From positions 44,390,187 to 44,454,186 of the forward strand of contig NC_085867.1 of NCBI RefSeq assembly GCF_034702125.1: DNA of 64,000 nt. Reading direction: 5' to 3'. The notes below the pieces were generated by a model. It worked only from the letters and a program-made list of their open reading frames with translations. It was not told where the DNA came from and did no database searches. Source of the DNA: Engraulis encrasicolus. Taxonomy: Eukaryota; Chordata; Actinopteri; Clupeiformes; Engraulidae. This document shows, in pieces, positions 57,370-64,000 of this stretch. Each line of letters opens with the position of its first letter. Within the stretch, counting starts at the first letter, position 1. The position numbers were made by a program, and so were the translations under genes.

Positions 57370-58307
57370 CACTACCGTTCAAAAGTTTGGGGTCACCTTC
57401 ATTTTTCCAGTTATCTGTTTGCAATTCAAGTCGCAAACATCTTTTGAATTGCTTGAAATGGAATAATGGAAAGTACTGAACAGCCACAGGTGAAAAAAGG
57501 TTTGATTACCCATAAAATTGGTTAAACTGGACAGAAGAGTGAAATCTAACCAAGCTTTTTCACCCATTTATTACATAGAAATACGTGTTTTTGTCCATTT
57601 TTCTACAGACATTTCTTTGGTTTATCAGATGGTTAATGCATGGAACTATTGGAAAGCTCAGAGTCTGCCCTTTCCAATGGTAGGTGTATGACATTTGTTG
57701 AGTTGCCACCTCGTCCACAAATTCAAGTCAAAGTAGCTGCATGATTTTCTAGCCATCAGAATGAACCTACTTATGAATGCAGGATCCATTGTCTCAGCGA
57801 TGTTTTAGTGTGCAAGCCAGTGCCATACAACGTTGGAAAGTGTCGATTCTCCTCTTTCATATAATGTGTATATCATCCGGCATTGTATGAATTGACATGA
57901 CCAGACATAAACTTTTGGATGCATGGGGCTCATAGAACTCGTGGGCAATTCTGGACCTCATCTCATCCAAGGAATGAATTTGTAGAACCGCAACTGGCTA
58001 TTATTAATGCCAAAGGAGTCTACACTTTGATTAGTACACCAGACTAGACACTACCTTAGTAAAGGTACACTTTGATTAGTCAAAAGTTAGTGATACATTT
58101 TGGTTTGTCTATACAAGTTAATCCATTCAACAGTTAAGCTTACTTTTTCCAATATCAAATTGCTTATTTGTTGCATGCATTATTTTCAAGGAACAGTTAC
58201 TCTATACACTGATTTTATACCAGAACTGAAATTAAAAAGGAATAAGCTTAACTGTCAGAAAGAAGCATTGTGGGAGTGTTGGGACCCTAAACTTTTGACC
58301 GGTAGTG
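57370..58307. mobile_element. Tc1/mariner-type non-autonomous element
   Basis: Ends CACTACCGTTCAAAAGTTTG and (reverse complement of right) CACTACCGGTCAAAAGTTTA, flanked by TA on both sides. The 'ctaccgttcaaaagtttggg' end is a common fish Tc1-type terminus. No transposase frame remains. It lies between the two arms of the 210-bp inverted repeat. Confidence 0.85.
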
Positions 58308-58330
58308 TATATACATGCCTTTTTTTAGAC

Positions 58331-58540
58331 AACCTTTATACTCACGTCTGTAAGGACATAGGACAATTTAACTGAAAAATAGGTAATCTTTATTGATAAT
58401 TATGGCCTTACAGTATTGAGAAAAATGTGTGAAAGTCTGCCATTCTGAAACACAGAGAACATTTTGAATTTTGGAGCACATTTGAGATGGCAACCAGCTG
58501 GTGAATCTTTTTCAATAGGCCTTCTGGTCTGTAAACCACT
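58331..58540. repeat. Right arm of the 210-bp inverted repeat
   Basis: Inverted partner of 56204-56413. Confidence 0.85.
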
Positions 58541-58559
58541 ATATATGTTTAGTCTGGCC

Positions 58560-59195
58560 CCATGAATGATACATACAAAGATTGTTGATGTCTTTCAAAT
58601 CGTACCTGTGCCTATAGGTCAATCAGCACCATCTTTTATGTTGTTGTGCTTTCCCAGCATCGCAGGCTTCGTCGCCACTCCCTCAAAACCCTGCCCGCTT
58701 CGATTCAAAACAAATTTCCCCGTTATGATTGGTTTGCCAGATTCAGGCCAATTTGGCAGTTCACGGCTATGGATCAAGGCTAGACCAGTAGCAGGTTAAA
58801 AAAAAATTGACCGCCAGCGGGTGCCGCTAGTTTACTAGGCTAGGTGGGAGGGATTTTATTAAGGGGACTTGTGATATAATGTTTTTCAACGACTTTTAAA
58901 CTCCTTTAAAGCAATAAAAATACTTGTTAAGTAAAGGACTCATACCCACACCCGAGGGTGGATGACGAGGGTTGTGGCAGTTAGCCTGATTATCATCGAC
59001 TTTCAAATCTCTTCAAGACTTGGTCTGACCAAGAGCATAACAATTAACATTTCCCAAACGGCATGGTTGACCCGCCTCCCTTGGTTTGCTAATGGTTGCT
59101 TCCCTATTTTTCGGGAGCTCAGAACGTACGTGCATTGCTCTTCACCTGACTAGCAGCAATGCTGAAGGAGTTGCATCACTAGGAGGGCACAGCCT
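58560..59195. other. Intergenic with repeat-like text
   Basis: 58985-59165 ('tttcaaatctcttcaagact', 'tggtctgaccaagagcataa', 'acggcatggttgacccgcct') with 'agcctg' near both ends resembles a common fish MITE. The remainder shows no gene. Confidence 0.4.
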
Positions 59196-59199
59196 GGCT

Positions 59200-59775
59200 A
59201 GGTGGCAGTCGCACCAGATTCAAAACCCAAGACTGCCTTTATGTCCCACAAGGGACTCTATCAGTTTAAAGTGATGCCCTTCGGATTGTCAAACGCCCCG
59301 GCAACGTTTCAGAGATTACTGAAAACTGTCCTTGCAGGCCTCACCCATAATTGTTGCATGGTGTATCTTGACGACATGTATGCCAGTTCCTGGGGATGAC
59401 GAGCTACTACCGCAGGTTCATCTCTGTGTATGCCCGTATTGCAGAGCCACTTGATAGCCCTCCTGAGAGACGATGCCCCCTTTGTGTGGTCTGCTGAGTG
59501 CCAGGAGTCATTTAATAACTTGAAAGAAAAGCTAGTCAGTGCACTAGTCCTAGTGCTGCCTGATATCAACACATGTGTTACTGATGCTTGTGATGTGGGG
59601 CTTGGGGCAGCACTTGGCTTACCCAGACAGATGAAGATGGCCACGAGAGGGCTATTGCGCCCCTACTCCACTGCAGAGAAGAAATTCTTGGGAGTGATCT
59701 GGGCCTTGGAACAACTCTGTCCCTACATTTTATACCCCATGTTATGTGTCATGTGTCTTGTGGTTTTGATGTAAG
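59200..59775 (+). pseudogene. Ty3/gypsy retrotransposon pol fragment, internally deleted
   Basis: First frame: [20 protein letters not shown], the gypsy RT core, then the catalytic box YLDD and a stop. A second frame resumes immediately with YYRRFI, NLKEKLVSA, TDACDVGLGAALG and YSTAEKKFLGVIWALE, the RT connection and RNase H region. The part between YLDD and YYRRF is deleted, with a frame change and a premature end near 59774. No LTRs or other pol domains were found. Confidence 0.8.
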
Positions 59776-60004
59776 GACAGTTTCTTTTAAACCACAAACC
59801 CAGTTTACCTTCGGGTACGAATAAAGTTGAACTATTGTTTGACACTTCAACTTTTGTTGCAGTTTGAAGTTCTTAACCTCTGCACATTGATTGCCCCATT
59901 GTTTAAATCAATCAGCATGTGCCATTTTAATTTCCCAGTGAGCTGTAGGAATGAGTCAATAAAAAATACAAAGACAAAGTAAAATATATGTCCAGCTGTA
60001 CACA

Positions 60005-60010
60005 TTTATT
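60005..60010 (-). terminator. Gene C polyadenylation signal AATAAA
   Basis: TTTATT on the plus strand, about 75 nt after the gene C stop. The 3' UTR shares little with genes A and B beyond the short tctaaggatt/tcaggatt stretch. Confidence 0.75.
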
Positions 60011-60084
60011 TGCAGAATTGTTATAGAAAAGTCACATTTCTAAGGATTTTTAATCCATAAGAAAGTGAAGTGAGATGAGAGCGT

Positions 60085-63000
60085 TTACTCTGCCGCCTCC
60101 TTCTGTAAACAGACATAAGAAGAAAACAAATAGAGCAGTGATGAGATGAAATGAGAAGAAAACAAACACTGCAGTGATGAAGTGAATGGCAACTTGCTAA
60201 GTGACTTTCATATTTGCAAAGACTAGAGAACTGGTAAATGGGTCAAAAATGTCTTAGATTGTCCAGTAAAAATAAACACATTTTATAATATCCATACAAT
60301 AGTGGAACTGGCTGTTGTTGCGCCACCCTAATGTGTGCTACTGATGAAACGTCACTGAACAATATACAGTCTGTGTGTGATTACCATAAAACTTGACCAT
60401 ACCTTTCCACCATCTCGGCTCTTGGCCCTGAGCTTGTTGACCTGGGACTCAGCAATGTCAGCGCGCTCCTCAGCCTCCTCCAGCTCATGAGCAACCTTCC
60501 TGAGCTTGGCAAGGTGGGTGTTGGCCTGTTCCTCCTGTTTTGAAAAGGAACATTAGTTTGATGGCTGAAGGTGTTTACTAGAGATGAATCACAACATGAA
60601 GAGAAGTTATACCACAGAAAGCCTACGAACAGAAGCTCCACTCATGGTACTCTCACAGTTTCTGAGCGAGGCTATTTGGTTGCAGTTCCATGTGGGGCAC
60701 TCGATTTTTGGAGACCAGAATGAATGGAGTCCTGTGGAGCTATACCCCTCAAAGTGCCCTTGTCTCAGGGTATACATTGTTGTCTAGTAATTCCAATGTT
60801 TTGAAACAGGATGAATAGAAAGTGTCCATGCCTGAGTGTTAGATTTGTAGAATCACATATTTGTTGTTTAATATTTTAGTAGTTTATTTCCAGACTTCAT
60901 GCTGCCCATTCACAAATGTTACCTTATCCACAAATACTTACTACCACCATCAAATTCTAAATATTCATTATGACATTATGACTTTTACTCTTTTCAATCA
61001 GGAAAAGGTGGATTTTCTCCATTTTTGTCATTTTTGAATGTCCAGAAATATACATTTTTAGCTGCAAAATGTACTGTACTTTGGTCATAGTAGCAAATAT
61101 TAGTATATTATTCAGTAAACATGGCAATAGGCAGCACAGTTTCAATGTGATGTCATAAGCAGTACAAAGACGGTAGATTAATATATAGTCATAATATAGT
61201 CAGCTGCAACTTCGAACATAGGTCGTGTGACGTCTCAAATGTGTTACTTTTCTAACCTTGTGTGGTATCGGATGCGATGCCATGTTACGACTTGTTGGTT
61301 TGGGGTGACTTTATTTTTTTCATGAATTGAAAGGGTGCCTCGCCAAAAAAAAGGTTGAGAAACACTGATCTATATAATTAATATATAGAGAAAGCAGGAT
61401 TGGGCCGAGAACTGACCCTTGTGGGACTCCTGTTTTGAAAGTTCACTTGGACAACACACTGTGTCCTGCCTACCAAGTAATGGTAATACTACTTACAGCC
61501 TCCTCGGAGTGCCTCTTGTAGGCCTTGACCTTCGCCTGGAGCTTCTCTACCAGGCCCTGGAGTCTGGTCATGTTCTTCTTGTCCTCCTCAGTCTGAAGAG
61601 AAAATGTTGTCAGTGTTGTCTTCCTTTCACAGAATAATCATATTTCATACTGTGTGAGAAGAAATTGTTCTACCTGATAGGTGAGTTCCTTGACTCTCCT
61701 CTCGTACTTGCGAACTCCCTTGACGGCATCGACACCACGCCTCTGTTCAGCCTCCACCTCGGCCTCCAGCTCACGAACCTGAACACGCGAAATTATCAAG
61801 TTTGTCATCTCGTATCATCATTACCATAGGTCGTAATGCGTCATGAGAAATACGTAAATGGTTCAACAAACCCTGGACTCCAGTTTCTGGAGCTGTTTCT
61901 TGCCACCCTTCATGGCCAGATTCTCAGCCTCATCCAGGCGATGCTGCAGATCCTTCACAGTGACCTCCAGGTTCTTCTTCATCCTCTCCAGATGAGCACA
62001 GGTGTCCTGCTCCTTCTTCAGCTCCTCTGCCATCATGGCAGCCTATATGAAAATGTGATAGATTTGTATATACTATAAACACATAATTTACTCATTATAT
62101 GATTTAGTTTGAAATGGAGGCTCTTACTCACATCAGTGATGGCTTTCTTGGCCTTGTCCTCAGCATTTCTAGCCTCCTGGACGATGTCATCGACCTCACC
62201 CTGGACCTGAACCAAGTCACTCTCGAGCTTCTTCTTGGTGTTGAGGAGGCTGGTGTTCTACAGTTCAATAAAAAACAATGTTAGATTTGACCTCAATAGT
62301 GCAGCGTCCTTATTTAAATACATTTTTAAAAATCCTCTCTACCTGGGAGTGCAGAAGTCCAACACGCTCGCTGGCATCAACCAGCTCCGCCTCGGCCACT
62401 TTGCGGCCTCTCTCTGTCTGCTCCAGAGCAGCTCTCAGCTCCTCAATCTCAGCCACCATCAGGCCGTTCCTGCGCTCCACCATGGCAACCTGTTCTTTCA
62501 TGTCGTCCTGTCCTCTAACAGCATCATCAAGGTGCAGTTGGGCATCCTGGTATATAAGTGAGGAAATGGATATGTTACTCCAATCAGAAGAAAAGTTTCT
62601 TAGTGTATGAGGTAGGAAAACGATTTGTTATTTTTACATGATTTTAATGCAAATGTTAATGTTTTTAGTATTTCATATTGTAATATAATATTCCTAAAGC
62701 CACCAGACCTTGAGCTGACCCTGGACGGTCCTCAGGTGTTTCTGGGCCTCAGCAGCCTGGCGGTTAGCATGGCTCAGCTGAACCTCCATCTCATTCAGGT
62801 CTCCCTCCATCTTCTTCTTGACTCTCAGGGCATCATTCCTGCTCCTGACCTCAGAGTCCAGAGTACCCTGCATAGAGTCAATCACCCTCTGGCTGTTCCT
62901 CTTGATCTGCTCCATCTCCTCATCCTTCTCTGCCAGCTTCCTGTCAACTTCACCCTTGATCTGGCTTAGCTCAAGCTGGACACGGAGAATCTTGGACTCC

Positions 63001-64000
63001 TCATGCTCAAGAGTTCCCTACAGAGATTGAAGATTAAAAGAACAGGACAACGAGGAGTTAAAAGGGAAAAAGGAAAGCATTGTGCTGACATTGGACATGA
63101 AATGAAAATGTCTGTCTTATTTACCTCAGCCTCTTCCAGGGCGGTCTGGATCTCAGCCTTCTCACCCTCAACGGTCTTCTTGGCCTTCTCCAGCTCATGG
63201 ATGCTCTTTCCAGTCTCACCCAGCTGTTCAGTCAGGTCAGAGATCTCCTCTACAAAGTAACATTGAAATAGTTCAGCACATTTACATTTAAATCAGTATT
63301 GGTTAATACAGTTTAATTGTCTTTTTTGACTGGGATTTTTATGTGCAGTCTTAACTTACGCTGGAGGTTCTTGTTCTCCCTCTTCAGAGTCTCCAGGTGG
63401 TCAAGGGCCTCTTCATAGGAGTTCTTCATCTTGAACAGCTCAGTGCTGAGAGAGCGAGCCTCCTTCTGGGCACCCTCCAGCTCAGCCTGACCCTCCTCAA
63501 ACTTCTGCTTCCACTCAGCCAGGACCTATAGGAAGGAAGTTTGGTATTCCATCAATTTCACAAAATCAGATACTTCACAAAATCATACATTCTGATGGTT
63601 GGTGTATGTAGGAGCCAAAATGAGTATATTATCATTCAGTTCAGATATACAGTATAGCCTTATTACCTTGTCAAAGTTCCTCTGCTTCTTGTCCAGGTTG
63701 GCAGCAAGAGCATTGGCTCTCTCCACGTCAATCATGAGGTCCTCAACCTCACCCTGGAGTCTCTGCTTTGTCTTCTCCAGAGAGGCACACTTGGAGTTGA
63801 CAGCCTCAATTTGCTCCTCAGCCTCCTGCAGACGCTGGGCAAGCTTTTTCCTAAAGTGAGGTAATGATTGTAATGTTTGTAAGGACAACTCATTTCATAG
63901 AAACCATAACAGATTGTTACTCAACATATGCTTGAATGGCAAAAACTTACTTGGACTCCTCAAGCTCCTCAGTGCGCTGGATGGCGTCAGTTTCGTATTT
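60085..64000 (-). CDS. Gene C: myosin heavy chain, 3' end (last 12 coding exons, 5' part outside window)
   Basis: Third tandem paralogue, running off the right edge. Exons from the 3' end: 60085-60102 (stop), 60403-60534, 61497-61592, 61674-61778, 61872-62042, 62132-62257, 62343-62546, 62709-63017, 63125-63249, 63360-63525, 63667-63850, and 63951 to beyond 64000. Lengths equal those of A and B throughout. It encodes about 561 aa of the LMM rod, ending KEAAE. The 96-nt exon (61497-61592) is the odd one: [26 protein letters not shown] where A and B agree on ...[24 protein letters not shown] or close to it. Another change is [10 protein letters not shown] ([12 protein letters not shown]). The intron between 60534 and 61497 is enlarged by a family-T MITE relic. 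Confidence 0.95.
60850..61145. mobile_element. MITE family T relic in gene C intron, inverted
   Basis: 'ttccagacttcatgctgccc', 'attcacaaatgttaccttat', 'taccaccatcaaattctaaa' match the reverse complement of 8236-8521 and 18968-19318. Ends are lost. Confidence 0.65.

Overview
The window is from a vertebrate, almost certainly a ray-finned (teleost) fish. It is intron-rich, dense in SINEs, hAT/Harbinger/Tc1-type miniature transposons and long CA/TG microsatellites, and it carries a head-to-tail array of sarcomeric myosin heavy chain (MyHC) genes, a locus type known from fish fast muscle. The species cannot be named from the sequence alone.

The only genes I can support are three MyHC genes, all on the minus strand. 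Gene A: coding exons 16869 down to 5109, with a TATA box and two non-coding 5' exons reaching about 18852. Gene B: coding exons 48636 down to 35919, with 5' exons and TATA reaching 51530. Gene C: the last 12 coding exons, from 64000 (window edge) down to 60085. I assigned every splice junction by hand from GT/AG signals, reading frame and A/B/C comparison. A and B each have 39 coding exons with identical exon lengths, totalling 5808 nt, so each encodes 1935 aa with no frame break. Both have the P-loop, switch I, switch II, SH1/SH2 helix, two IQ regions, the WPW hinge and an uninterrupted heptad rod ending KEAAE. The N-terminus ([14 protein letters not shown]) and loop 1/loop 2 point to the fast skeletal type. 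The products would assemble into thick filaments; the copies probably differ in when and where they are expressed.

Layout: 1-4760 is a repeat cluster. 5017-18900 is gene A. 18900-35800 is an intergenic stretch of SINEs, minisatellites, a Tc1 relic, a 4.5-kb hAT-type insertion with a perfect 8-bp target duplication, (CAGTA)n, CA arrays and LINE fragments. 35826-51530 is gene B. 51540-60000 is a CA array, a CArG box, LINE tails, a region with inverted copies, a Tc1-type miniature element and a gypsy fragment. 60005-64000 is the 3' third of gene C.

The most notable observations concern how mobile DNA has shaped the myosin copies. Two Harbinger-type miniature elements in gene A inserted exactly into 5' splice sites (the TTA target is part of GTAA), and the element end now supplies the +5 G. 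A hAT-type insertion in a gene B intron has its undamaged empty site in gene C. Intron similarity between copies is patchwork (A resembles B in some introns, B resembles C in others), which suggests gene conversion or unequal exchange. I found no clearly new biological system; the candidates are listed as findings with their limits.
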